Notes under the pieces: model-generated
The model's input: the letters and a program-made list of their open reading frames with translations, nothing else
What the model was told of the DNA's origin: nothing
Database searches by the model: none
Program-made: the position numbers and the translations under genes
In this document: positions 16,566-23,798 of the stretch, piece after piece
Numbering within the stretch: position 1 is the stretch's first letter
Layout: each line of letters begins with the position of its first letter
Assembly: GCA_016191895.1 (NCBI GenBank)
Contig: JACPVD010000076.1
Location: 1-26,576, forward strand
DNA length: 26,576 bases
Reading direction: 5' to 3'
Source: Chloroflexota bacterium
Lineage (GTDB): Bacteria; Chloroflexota; Anaerolineae; Anaerolineales; Villigracilaceae

Positions 16566-17407
16566 ACAAAGTAACCCAAACCTACCTGCGCTTTCCACTT
16601 GCGCGCCGCATCGAGCACTGGATCATGATGCTCTCCTTCACCCTGCTGGGCATTACGGGTCTTGCGCAAAAGTTCTCGACGAATCCCAGCGGGCTTTCCA
16701 TCATCTTCGCCTTGGGCGGAATCGAATCGCTGCGCTCCATTCACCACATCGCCGCCATCGTGATGATGTTCGGCACCGCCTGGCATATTCTTGTGATGGG
16801 ATACAGCGTCTTTGTCCTGCGCGATCAAATGTCCATGCTGCCCACTTTACAGGATGCGAAGGACGGCATACAGGCATTGCTCTATAATCTCGGCTTTGCC
16901 AAAACGTACCCGCAAATGGGACGCTACACCTTCGAAGAAAAGATGGAGTATTGGGCTTTCGTGTGGGGTGCGGCTGTAATGGGCGTCACCGGCTTCATCA
17001 TGTGGAATCCGATCACGGCCACCACTTTTCTGCCGGGTGAATTCGTGCCTGCCGCAAAAGCCGCGCACGGCGGAGAAGCTGTTCTCGCCGTATTAGCCAT
17101 CATCATCTGGCATATGTATGGAGTACACATCAAACGCTTCAACAAGGCCATGTTCACCGGCGCGCAAACCGAAGCGGAAATGCTCCACGAACATCCGCTC
17201 GAACTGGCGGATATCAAAGCCGGTATTGCGGATCGAAGACCCGATGCGGCCACCATTCGCAAACGCCAGATGATCTATTACCCCATCGCCGCCATCCTGA
17301 CCGTTGGAATGCTCGCCGGAATCTTCGGCTTTATCAACGCCGAGGAAACCGCGCTGACGACCATCGAACCGCTGACGGAATCCGAAATCTTTACGCCGCA
17401 ACCGTAA
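16562..17407 (+). CDS. Cytochrome b561/FdnI-like quinone-interacting membrane subunit
   Basis: 281 aa integral membrane protein. Opening RFPLARRIEHWIMMLSF with H19 is typical of FdnI/HydC/thiosulfate-reductase gamma-type di-heme cytochromes b. Helices lie near 20-37, 58-85, 128-148, 170-190 and 238-260; the fifth is beyond the usual four. Candidate heme b ligands are H19, H61 or H62, H75, H169, H184 and H189. It overlaps the nonaheme cytochrome by ATGA, so it likely supplies that protein with electrons from menaquinol (or the reverse). No formate dehydrogenase or hydrogenase large subunit is nearby, which argues against the classical FdnI role. Confidence 0.87.
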   Translation: MNKVTQTYLRFPLARRIEHWIMMLSFTLLGITGLAQKFSTNPSGLSIIFALGGIESLRSIHHIAAIVMMFGTAWHILVMGYSVFVLRDQMSMLPTLQDAKDGIQALLYNLGFAKTYPQMGRYTFEEKMEYWAFVWGAAVMGVTGFIMWNPITATTFLPGEFVPAAKAAHGGEAVLAVLAIIIWHMYGVHIKRFNKAMFTGAQTEAEMLHEHPLELADIKAGIADRRPDAATIRKRQMIYYPIAAILTVGMLAGIFGFINAEETALTTIEPLTESEIFTPQP

Positions 17408-17436
17408 GTATCAGGGCAGAGGCGGGTGTGCAAGTG

Positions 17437-17484
17437 GGCACGTAGACACGTAGATAAGTAGGCACGTAGATACGTAGACAAATA
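17437..17484. repeat. Two tandem 24-bp repeats
   Basis: 17437-17460 and 17461-17484 are near-identical 24-bp units starting GGCACGTAGA, each itself made of the CGTAGA(C/T) motif. They sit in the convergent gap just before the bidirectional terminator and look like a local microsatellite-type expansion. Confidence 0.7.
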
Positions 17485-17520
17485 AAGTGAGTCGTCCACC
17501 GGGCGACTCACTTTTTATTT
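17484..17520. terminator. Bidirectional terminator between convergent cytochrome b and NrfD genes
   Basis: An 11-bp perfect stem (17484-17494 with 17504-17514), extendable by a G-U and two G-C pairs over loop ACC, is followed by T-runs on plus and by an A-rich mirror giving T-runs on minus. It ends transcription from both sides between stops at 17407 and 17547. Confidence 0.85.
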
Positions 17521-17546
17521 TTGTTCCGTGTTTACCTCTTACATGC

Positions 17547-18809
17547 TTACACTGCCACTGCCTCATCCATTTCAACATGCACCGGCTCATGGGCTTCGCT
17601 TGCGAGGCGGTGGTCTACAACGCGCAGGTATTTCACGCCGAGCGAAAAGGCCAGCAGACCAAAGGCAATGATGCCAAGCCCGGCGGCCCATTCGACAAGC
17701 GACGGCGTGTACGAAGTGTAGGAGACAAGCGCTTCACCCGGCAGGTACGAGATGACAGCGAGAAAACCGACGATGTTCGTGTCAAAGCGAAAGGCTACCA
17801 CGCCACCGACGATCATCGCCAGGGCGAGCATCCGCCAGAAGGGAGATAAACGTGCGGGTTTGTAGAGCAGGATGAAGGTCGGGATGAGCGCGCCGAAGAG
17901 CATTTCGCCCATCCAGAAGTTAAAGGAGAGAGTCCCTTTGGTGAGCAGTTCGAAGGCTTCGGTGCGTCCCGGTTCGTAGGTGTAGGTTTGCGCGAGCCAG
18001 TCCCAAAATCGCCAGTATAAATATCCGATCATCATATAACCGAGGACTTGTGAAACACGCTCGATCAGGATGTCGTTGACTTTGGCTTTGGAAGTGAGGC
18101 GGGAAGCAAGCATCGAGGCGAAAAGGGTCAACGCCACGCCGCCGAGGATGGCCGTGAACATGAACATGACCGACATTTCAGGCTTGTACCAGATCGGGCG
18201 GGCTTTGATCACGCCATACACCGCGCCCAGCGACGATTGATGCAGGCTCGAAAGCCCGAGACCAAGAATGGCAAGCACGGGCGCATAATGATGCATGTGT
18301 TCCATCTTTTCAGCAATGCGTGGGAACTTCTTGCGCATCCATTCAAAGGAGGCCGCAATCGGCATCACTTCAAAGACGAGTACCGTAAAGTACAAACCGA
18401 CACACATGGTCACTTCCCAAAGCAGGGAGTGTGTATTCCAATATACAAAGGATTTCCAGAAACGGTCTGGGCGGCCAATATCGAGCAGAAGAGCCATCAT
18501 GGCCATGCTGTACCCCGTGAAGCCGATAAAGGTGGCTGTGCGCGCAATGGGTTCATAGCGTTTGAACCCAAAGAGATAAACGATCGCGCATAGACTAAAC
18601 GCGCCCGCGCTGACAGAGATCGCCGAGAGGTCGATGGTGATCCACAAGCCCCAGGGAACGAGGTCTGTCAGGTTGGTGATCGAAAGGCCGAACCAAAAGA
18701 CGGCGAGTCCCGCAATCAACGCGACCGATAAAACGAGCGCAAGAAACGCAAGCCACAACCCCCAGGGGGTGAAGATGTTCTCGCGAATGGATTTGAAAAT
18801 GATCTTCAT
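17547..18809 (-). CDS. NrfD/HybB-like quinone-interacting polytopic membrane protein
   Basis: 420 aa, about ten predicted membrane helices. Diagnostic segments are VPWGLWITID, GAFSLCAIVYLFGFKRYEP, DIGRPDRFWKS, HSLLWEV, SSLHQSSLGA and NFWMGEMLFGALIP, which fit the HybB branch of the NrfD family. NrfD proteins bind menaquinol in the membrane and pass electrons to a partner Fe-S protein, without redox cofactors of their own. The start follows the Fe-S gene stop by 1 bp with GGAGG 7 bp upstream, so it is the last gene of the five-gene minus-strand operon. It ends at the shared terminator. Confidence 0.9.
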   Translation of the reverse strand: MKIIFKSIRENIFTPWGLWLAFLALVLSVALIAGLAVFWFGLSITNLTDLVPWGLWITIDLSAISVSAGAFSLCAIVYLFGFKRYEPIARTATFIGFTGYSMAMMALLLDIGRPDRFWKSFVYWNTHSLLWEVTMCVGLYFTVLVFEVMPIAASFEWMRKKFPRIAEKMEHMHHYAPVLAILGLGLSSLHQSSLGAVYGVIKARPIWYKPEMSVMFMFTAILGGVALTLFASMLASRLTSKAKVNDILIERVSQVLGYMMIGYLYWRFWDWLAQTYTYEPGRTEAFELLTKGTLSFNFWMGEMLFGALIPTFILLYKPARLSPFWRMLALAMIVGGVVAFRFDTNIVGFLAVISYLPGEALVSYTSYTPSLVEWAAGLGIIAFGLLAFSLGVKYLRVVDHRLASEAHEPVHVEMDEAVAV

Positions 18810-18810
18810 G

Positions 18811-19584
18811 TCATCCCTCCGGTATGGTGTATTCCGTCGCGGGCAGGTAATACACCCGCGGACGCGTTCCCAAATTTTCGCGCAAACGATACGACGGGTT
18901 TTCCTTCAACAACCTGCTAACCTTTGAATGGGGATCGTTGAGATCGCCAAACATGCGCGCCCCGGTTGGGCAGGCCACCACACAGGCAGGAGTGGCTTCC
19001 GCGTCTTCACCGGGGACAAGGCCAACGGACATGCCGCGATCGATGCGTTGATAACAAAACGAGCATTTCTCCGGCACGCCGCGCGGTCTTCGCTCGACCT
19101 CGGGCTGGCCCCACTCTGGGACGGCTGGGTTGTCGCCTTGGAAGGCTTCCCAATTGAAGACGCGAGCGTCATACGGGCACGCCACCTGACAGTAACGGCA
19201 TCCGATGCACTTGTCGTAATCCATCATCACGATTCCATCATCGCGGTAGTACGACGCGCCCACCGGGCAGACTTCCACACAGGGGGCATGTTCGCATTGC
19301 ATACATGGGCGCGGCAGGTAAACCTTCTTGCCGTCGATTTCACCGGCGTCCAAAACTTTATTCCAATCGAGATCGGGATTGATATCGTTGTGAGCGTGAC
19401 AGGCCAGATTGCATTGATCGCATCCCGTGCATTTGGATTGGTCGATGACCATCGCCCATTGATGCTCGCCCGCTTCCGCGCCCGATGCCCCCGCTTCCTG
19501 AATGACCTTCACACCGGCGGCAACCGCAAGCCCAACCGCGGAGAGTTTGATGAAATCGCGGCGGCTGAAATTATTTTCCGTCAT
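18811..19584 (-). CDS. Tat-exported four-[4Fe-4S] ferredoxin-like electron-transfer protein (HybA/NrfC/PsrB type)
   Basis: 257 aa. A twin-arginine signal SRRDFIK (7-13) with a hydrophobic stretch to about residue 28 indicates folded export. Sixteen cysteines form four clusters: C52-55-58-62, C94-97-102-106, C126-129-132-136 and C174-177 with C201-205, the arrangement of PsrB, NrfC, DmsB and HybA subunits. It should sit on the outer face bound to the NrfD-like protein and exchange electrons with the octaheme cytochrome encoded just upstream. It overlaps that gene by 14 bp, with GAGGTG before the ATG. No molybdopterin catalytic subunit is present, unlike PsrABC or DmsABC. Confidence 0.9.
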   Translation of the reverse strand: MTENNFSRRDFIKLSAVGLAVAAGVKVIQEAGASGAEAGEHQWAMVIDQSKCTGCDQCNLACHAHNDINPDLDWNKVLDAGEIDGKKVYLPRPCMQCEHAPCVEVCPVGASYYRDDGIVMMDYDKCIGCRYCQVACPYDARVFNWEAFQGDNPAVPEWGQPEVERRPRGVPEKCSFCYQRIDRGMSVGLVPGEDAEATPACVVACPTGARMFGDLNDPHSKVSRLLKENPSYRLRENLGTRPRVYYLPATEYTIPEG

Positions 19585-20551
19585 GATGCACCTCTTCTGA
19601 TTTCTTCAACACAAGCCGATACCAGCGCTCGAGCCAGGGAGCCAGCACCATGCCAGCCGCCACCCCGATCAGCGCGGCAAGTCCGGCGTATCCCAACGGC
19701 GAGATGGGTTCCGGCTCCGGCAGAATGGACGACATTTCCATCGCAAGTGTTGGTTCGATTGCAGGCTCGGTCACTGAAGCGGCCACAGCCTCTTTTGTCG
19801 AAACCGCATCCCCATTTGCATGCATCTGTTCGGCATGGCATGTGGCGCAGGTTTGGATGCTGGCCTTGAAGGAATGATCCGCAACCGCATGGATGCCGGT
19901 GTTCGCCGACTCCAAATGTTCGAGATGACAATCCACACAAGTGACGCCCTGTCGGCTATGCGAGGAATACGGGAAGTTCATGCTGGCTTCCTCATGACAA
20001 CTGATGCACAACTGCGAAGCGTCGTTGAAAGCCGGGTCGCGCAAATTAACCGTCACCTTCAGGGATGCATTATGCGGGTCGTGACAGGTGGTGCAGTCCA
20101 TGCCCGCCTGATAGTGCGTGCTTCCCTCCCAGGTTTGCATCACAAAGCGCGAATCGGTATGACACTTGCCGCAGGTATTCCCGGAAGTATCCACACTCAT
20201 GGTCGTGCGCGGATGATCGCTTCCATCATCGGTGTGACATGCCGCGCAGGTCACGCCGTCTTCCTTCCATGTGCCGGTCGCCTCGTCGAAACCCGTCACA
20301 TGACAGGCGAGACAGGCGGTGGGTTTACCCTGATCGGTCCATTGCTTGACAAAGATCGGATCGTCTTTGGCGTGTCCGTGCGGACCGTTTTGCCAGCTCA
20401 TTTGAAAATCTTCGTGGCATTCGGCGCAGTCGTTGTTATTCTGCGCGGGAGGCGGGGCGTCATCCTGCGCCGAAGCGGCAACGAGAGTCACGCCCGCAAA
20501 CAACAGGGCGAACATCAACGCGATTAGTATCTTCTCAAAACGTGAAAACAT
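19571..20551 (-). CDS. Octaheme membrane-anchored c-type cytochrome
   Basis: 326 aa. Signal sequence with hydrophobic 8-25 and an AASAQD cleavage region; C-terminal helix about 286-306 after a proline-rich linker, then a basic tail. Eight CxxCH motifs start at C42, 80, 102, 127, 153, 182, 205 and 235, with His-rich neighbours (GPHGH, HYQ, SSHS, DHS) as axial ligands. The heme domain is outside the membrane. AAGGAG lies 8 bp before the ATG. The cytochrome-FeS-NrfD gene order resembles NrfBCD and the Geobacter Cbc4 (CbcSTU) unit, which carry electrons between menaquinol and periplasmic c-type cytochromes. Direction of flow cannot be read from sequence. Confidence 0.9.
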   Translation of the reverse strand: MFSRFEKILIALMFALLFAGVTLVAASAQDDAPPPAQNNNDCAECHEDFQMSWQNGPHGHAKDDPIFVKQWTDQGKPTACLACHVTGFDEATGTWKEDGVTCAACHTDDGSDHPRTTMSVDTSGNTCGKCHTDSRFVMQTWEGSTHYQAGMDCTTCHDPHNASLKVTVNLRDPAFNDASQLCISCHEEASMNFPYSSHSRQGVTCVDCHLEHLESANTGIHAVADHSFKASIQTCATCHAEQMHANGDAVSTKEAVAASVTEPAIEPTLAMEMSSILPEPEPISPLGYAGLAALIGVAAGMVLAPWLERWYRLVLKKSEEVHHDGK

Positions 20552-20582
20552 GGTTGCATCTCCTTAAAACGACGCCCGTCCA

Positions 20583-20921
20583 TCAGGCGTGGGCATTGCT
20601 GTGCGCAACGGCGGGAACAGGCGCGGCGAGGAACACCTCACAATCAAGGCAGGCCTCGCGCAAATACCCGTTCGACAGGCGGTGAGTCTGCCAGCAGGGT
20701 TTGCCATCTTTTTCGGCGCGCAATTGAATCTCATCCACCGAAAGACCCTGCTCCTTCCAGCACGGCGCAGAATCTTTTGCCAGCGCCGTGCGTTCCTTTT
20801 CAGCCTCCGCCTGCCAGCGGACATCCAGCCTGCGAAGCCAGAACACGATCAGGGCTGTCAGCCCCAGCGGCACGATCAGGCGCAGGAAAACTCCGGTCAT
20901 AAAAATCATCATGGTATCCAT
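20583..20921 (-). CDS. Small membrane protein with four conserved-looking cysteines
   Basis: 112 aa, family not recognised. One membrane helix (about 8-30), then a charged helix and a C-terminal part with CW (54-55), CW (76-77) and a CLDC motif. The two CW and the CxxC could ligate a metal or form disulfides; no CxxCH is present. It begins 1 bp after the stop of the 41-aa miniprotein, using the GAGG in that gene's last codons as its ribosome site, and is followed 31 bp later by the octaheme cytochrome. Context suggests an accessory or assembly subunit of the cytochrome-FeS-NrfD complex. Confidence 0.72.
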   Translation of the reverse strand: MDTMMIFMTGVFLRLIVPLGLTALIVFWLRRLDVRWQAEAEKERTALAKDSAPCWKEQGLSVDEIQLRAEKDGKPCWQTHRLSNGYLREACLDCEVFLAAPVPAVAHSNAHA

Positions 20922-20922
20922 C

Positions 20923-21048
20923 TCATCCTCGCTTCAGCCAGTAATTGGCGTCTCTGCGGCGCATCCACTCGCCGAACAGCATCAGCAAACCAAACGGCAG
21001 AATAAGCCGCGCAATCAGCATCAAAAAGACAATCTCTGAACCATTCAT
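20923..21048 (-). CDS. 41-residue membrane miniprotein, first gene of the octaheme-FeS-NrfD operon
   Basis: I read 41 codons from the ATG at 21048 to a TGA at 20923-20925. The peptide starts MNGSEIVFLMLIARLILPFG, has one hydrophobic helix (about 5-26) and a basic end (RRRDANYWLKRG). AAGGAG stands 6 bp before the ATG, and a promoter-like pair lies at 21077-21105. The stop is 1 bp from the next start, so translation is coupled. The N-terminal helix pattern resembles the membrane segment of the 112-aa neighbour, which also runs FLRLIVPLG. Small single-helix subunits often stabilise respiratory membrane complexes; that role is inferred. Confidence 0.68.
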   Translation of the reverse strand: MNGSEIVFLMLIARLILPFGLLMLFGEWMRRRDANYWLKRG

Positions 21049-21076
21049 GGCAATCTCCTTTCGTTTTCTTGCCCCC

Positions 21077-21105
21077 ACTATACGACTTCATTAAAGGAAA
21101 GTAAA
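21077..21105 (-). promoter_or_regulatory. Promoter of the octaheme-FeS-NrfD operon
   Basis: On the minus strand TTTACT (21105-21100), a 17-bp spacer and TATAGT (21082-21077) lie about 28 bp before the miniprotein ATG. Four of six -35 and five of six -10 bases match the sigma-70 consensus. Confidence 0.55.
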
Positions 21106-21213
21106 TTCGGCTCGCTCCCCATCTTGGATGAAATTCCCCCGCATCTTTTCCGACCTGAAACCTGCGGCAAACACCCCATGCCTTTTCCGCTCTTTGGGTG
21201 ATTCGTCCCATAA

Positions 21214-21245
21214 AAAACTCCCGCCAAAAAAAGGGCGGGAGTTTT
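21214..21245 (-). terminator. Rho-independent terminator after the solute-binding lipoprotein gene
   Basis: A perfect 12-bp stem (21214-21225 with 21234-21245) has an A-rich loop. Read on minus it follows the stop at 21295 by about 50 bp and ends in GTTTTTTATG. It isolates the sensory cluster from the cytochrome operon. The rest of 21049-21294 holds that operon's promoter and no gene. Confidence 0.8.
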
Positions 21246-21294
21246 CCCAGTTACGGATGTGAATTTTCAGAAATTTCAAAGACCAGTTAAAACT

Positions 21295-22173
21295 TCATTG
21301 CGGGGTTTCCAATTCAATCTGGATTCGGGCATCCATGTTGAGTTTGGTGAAACTGTCAGCCCAGTATTTTTGAGCCAACTCGTCTATCAAGCCGTCTTTT
21401 TGCGCCTTGAGCAAAGCCGCCTCAAGGGTGTCTTTGTATTGCACGGCGCTGCTGCTCAAATAAAAATAGAAATCGCGGTTATAAATCAGGACCAGGTGTT
21501 TTTCAATCTCAAGGTCGGGATGTTCGGACGCTTCGCTCACAATTTCGGTGAAACCGCGCGAAAAATAATCAAGGCCACGATCGCCTTTCGCCAGCATATC
21601 GTAAATCACGCGCCACTCCCCATCGATCTCTTGATAGGGCAACCCGTTCGCATCCCAAACTTTAACATCGAACCACCCTTTGCCAAATGCGCCCACTTTC
21701 CCCAAATTGCGGAAATCTTCCAGGTTTTGGACGTTTTCATAGGCTGCGCCCTGGCCCGCAGGGATTAACAAGATGCGCCTGCCAATCAACCCATTCGTCA
21801 AACCTACATTAACGCGCGTATACTTTGTGTCCCGTTCTGCGCTGGCCACCAGCCACATCAGGCTTAATTCACCTTGATCGAGCATTTCGACCGCGCGCAG
21901 TTGGGGTAAATCTTCTTCAAACTCAAGTGTGTAGGGAACCCCGGCGGCAGTCAGCGATTTTTCGATGAGTTCAATATAGAAGAGGTGAACGTTATCCGGA
22001 TAAGTCGGAAGAACCAATTTTATCCCTTCCGTTGCCGGCGCTTCCGTTGCGGCGGGAATGGGCGACTCCGTGGAATCTGGCGGCGCGGTCGGTTGTGTGG
22101 CGGCAGGGGAAGCGCAGGCAACCAGGAGAATTAAAATACCGCACAAGGCAACAACACGGCATATTTTGAACAT
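21295..22173 (-). CDS. Periplasmic solute-binding lipoprotein (family 3-like), sensory or transport
   Basis: 292 aa from the ATG at 22173, chosen because AAGGAG lies 6 bp upstream and because it gives a proper lipoprotein signal: hydrophobic 7-18 with LVAC and C20. A P/T/E-rich linker (about 22-50) is followed by a two-lobed binding-protein fold (KLVLPTYPD, LFYIELIEKSLTAAG, GRRILLIPAG, VGAFGKGWFDVKV, YDMLAKGDRGLDYFSRG). No ABC permease or ATPase genes are nearby; instead it stands in a cluster with a histidine kinase and two response regulators, which favours a role as ligand receptor presenting to the kinase. Substrate unknown. Confidence 0.8.
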   Translation of the reverse strand: MFKICRVVALCGILILLVACASPAATQPTAPPDSTESPIPAATEAPATEGIKLVLPTYPDNVHLFYIELIEKSLTAAGVPYTLEFEEDLPQLRAVEMLDQGELSLMWLVASAERDTKYTRVNVGLTNGLIGRRILLIPAGQGAAYENVQNLEDFRNLGKVGAFGKGWFDVKVWDANGLPYQEIDGEWRVIYDMLAKGDRGLDYFSRGFTEIVSEASEHPDLEIEKHLVLIYNRDFYFYLSSSAVQYKDTLEAALLKAQKDGLIDELAQKYWADSFTKLNMDARIQIELETPQ

Positions 22174-22267
22174 GGTGTCTCCTTTTTTATGAAAGAACAT
22201 ACTCGTTATCGCATCTTCTTTTAGATGCATTCGCTCACGTATGGCAAAAAGCCGTCCTCAAAAATAA

Positions 22268-22681
22268 TCACCGGCTGATCACCCACACCCTTTCGCCGTC
22301 TAAAACACGCGCAAGCAGTTTGGGAAATTCGATGGCGTTGATCGGTTTGCTGATGAAACCGGAAAGCTTTGCTTCCTGTGCTTTTGCAATCTGGGTTTCG
22401 GGATCCAGGGATGTTACGACAACGGTTGGAATATCTGCCAGCCTGGCGTCGGCTTTGATCTCCTCGAATACCTGATAGCCATTCTGCCCGCGCCTTAACA
22501 TGACGTCCAGAACGATCAGGTCAATGGGCAGATTCTCGACAATATGCTGCACAATCCCGTATCCCAGCACGTCATGATATACCATTGCACCCTGCTTCGA
22601 CAGGGCAGTGGTAAAAACGCTCACATTTAGAACGTCGTCTTCTACAAGAAAAATACGCTTGCCTTCCAATACATTTGGCAT
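22268..22681 (-). CDS. Single-domain response regulator
   Basis: 137 aa, receiver domain only: acidic D15/D16, phospho-acceptor D59 (LIVLDVMLRRGQNG), T90/S91 and K112 (FISKPIN). No output domain; it ends in LLARVLDGERVWVISR. The receiver regulator at 23799 ends in the same kind of tail, LMARILKGETIWFVS, so the two look like paralogues with a shared C-terminal segment. AAGGAG is 6 bp before the ATG. It stands between the two solute-binding protein genes and probably works as a phosphoacceptor or diffusible switch in the kinase pathway. Confidence 0.88.
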   Translation of the reverse strand: MPNVLEGKRIFLVEDDVLNVSVFTTALSKQGAMVYHDVLGYGIVQHIVENLPIDLIVLDVMLRRGQNGYQVFEEIKADARLADIPTVVVTSLDPETQIAKAQEAKLSGFISKPINAIEFPKLLARVLDGERVWVISR

Positions 22682-22806
22682 GGGAATCTCCTTTTATCTT
22701 TTCTTACCATACAAACCCAAAAACTCTCACCACAAGGGCTACGTTGAGTAATATGCGGACATATTCGTGTAAATGCGCCAGTTTTTCTTTTAGTTTTGTT
22801 GCCAGA

Positions 22807-23601
22807 TTATCTTTTGATGCCATAGCGCAATAAAATCTGCGCTATGATGCCTTTTGCCTCGACCTCTTTCAGCGCGGCGTTGAATTTTTGCAGCAGCGCG
22901 GCGGAGTCGGGGTAGCTGCGCGAAACCAGCAGGCGCAGGGGGTCTTCATTCAACGCTTTTTCGGCAACGGCAAAGCGGTTCGCTTCCTGTGGGTACAGTT
23001 TTTGGATCAGCGCCCAACCCACCAATTCCTCCGAAGCCGCCAAATCCACCCGCCCCAGGTAGAGTTTTTGGATGTTGGTTTCGTCAGAACTGACGTAATC
23101 CGTTTTCAGTCCCGCTTCGGCAAATGGTTTTTCATACCAATAGCCCAGCACCCCGCCGACGCGGTAGGCTTGCAGGTCTGCCAATGTTTCGTAAATCACC
23201 GGGTTTTTTTGTCTTTCGGGCATGTAAAAAAATCTGCCAGTGGAAACGAAAACTGGGTCGGAAAAATCATATTCCTGTAGCCGCTCCTCGGTTTCGATGT
23301 AGGGGAAGGTGGCAAAAGCTTTGCCGTTTTTCACCTCCTCTTCGGCGCGCTTCCACGGATAAAAGACATACTTCACCGGCACGCCCATTTCCTTGAAAAC
23401 CGCGGAAACGATCTCTGTGAAGGCGCCGTAATTTTCCATTGTTTCGGAAGTGTACGGCTGCCACTCGCCGGTGGTTAAGATCACCGCCGGCTCCTCTACG
23501 GCAGAAGCGGAAGGCTGGGGAACGGCGGTGGCGGGCGGCGCGGTGCAATTTGCGGTTAATGCAATCACCAGAAACAATGCGCAGATCAGCCGACTTTTCA
23601 T
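22807..23601 (-). CDS. Family 3-like periplasmic solute-binding protein (probable lipoprotein)
   Basis: 264 aa from the ATG at 23601. I prefer this start to the ATG at 23607 because GAGGAG directly abuts the latter but lies 6 bp before the former. The export signal is hydrophobic 5-16 and ends ALTANC (C19); Asn just before Cys is unusual for a lipobox, so lipidation is less certain than for its neighbour. The mature part reads as an SBP_bac_3-type fold: ILTTGEWQPYTS, GAFTEIVSAVFKEMG, KYVFYPWKRAEEEVKNG, FPYIETEERLQEYDFSDPVF, VGGVLGYWYEKP and LVSRSYPDSAALLQKFNAAL. These bind amino acids or similar polar solutes; specificity cannot be read. No transporter genes are adjacent. Confidence 0.85.
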   Translation of the reverse strand: MKSRLICALFLVIALTANCTAPPATAVPQPSASAVEEPAVILTTGEWQPYTSETMENYGAFTEIVSAVFKEMGVPVKYVFYPWKRAEEEVKNGKAFATFPYIETEERLQEYDFSDPVFVSTGRFFYMPERQKNPVIYETLADLQAYRVGGVLGYWYEKPFAEAGLKTDYVSSDETNIQKLYLGRVDLAASEELVGWALIQKLYPQEANRFAVAEKALNEDPLRLLVSRSYPDSAALLQKFNAALKEVEAKGIIAQILLRYGIKR

Positions 23602-23675
23602 TTTCATCTCCTCTTATATTTTTTGGAGAGCGTTTTATAAACCGGGCTTTGCCACAGAAAAACATCGCTTTTTGA

Positions 23676-23739
23676 GTATCTTTTCAAAAGAAGGGGGAAG
23701 TGGATGTTGCGGGCGCGCGAGGCGCGCCCGCAACACCTC
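23676..23739 (-). repeat. Long-stem hairpin repeat, copy 2
   Basis: A 14-bp perfect stem (23705-23718 with 23722-23735) has a GAG loop, extended past one A-C mismatch. Read on the minus strand it lies about 60 bp after the response-regulator stop and is followed by CCCCCTTCTTTTGAAAAGATAC, nearly the tail seen after the copy at 9757-9821. The stem core differs from copy 1 on both arms, keeping pairing intact. Probably a terminator or 3' structural element separating the kinase/regulator pair from the solute-binding gene. Confidence 0.7.
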
Positions 23740-23798
23740 ACACCCCGGTTGATTGAGAAGGTACCGCGATCTGTTGTTTCAACAAACTTCGATCCGGG

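Noticed and set aside
18928..19869. A 313-codon plus-strand frame opposite the Fe-S protein and octaheme genes
   Set aside because: The minus-strand frames carry all four Fe-S cluster motifs and eight heme motifs; the plus frame has no domain or start signals.
22174..22230. Upstream start (22230) for the second solute-binding protein
   Set aside because: The extra 19 residues are charged and would bury the lipoprotein signal; the ATG at 22173 has AAGGAG at ideal spacing.
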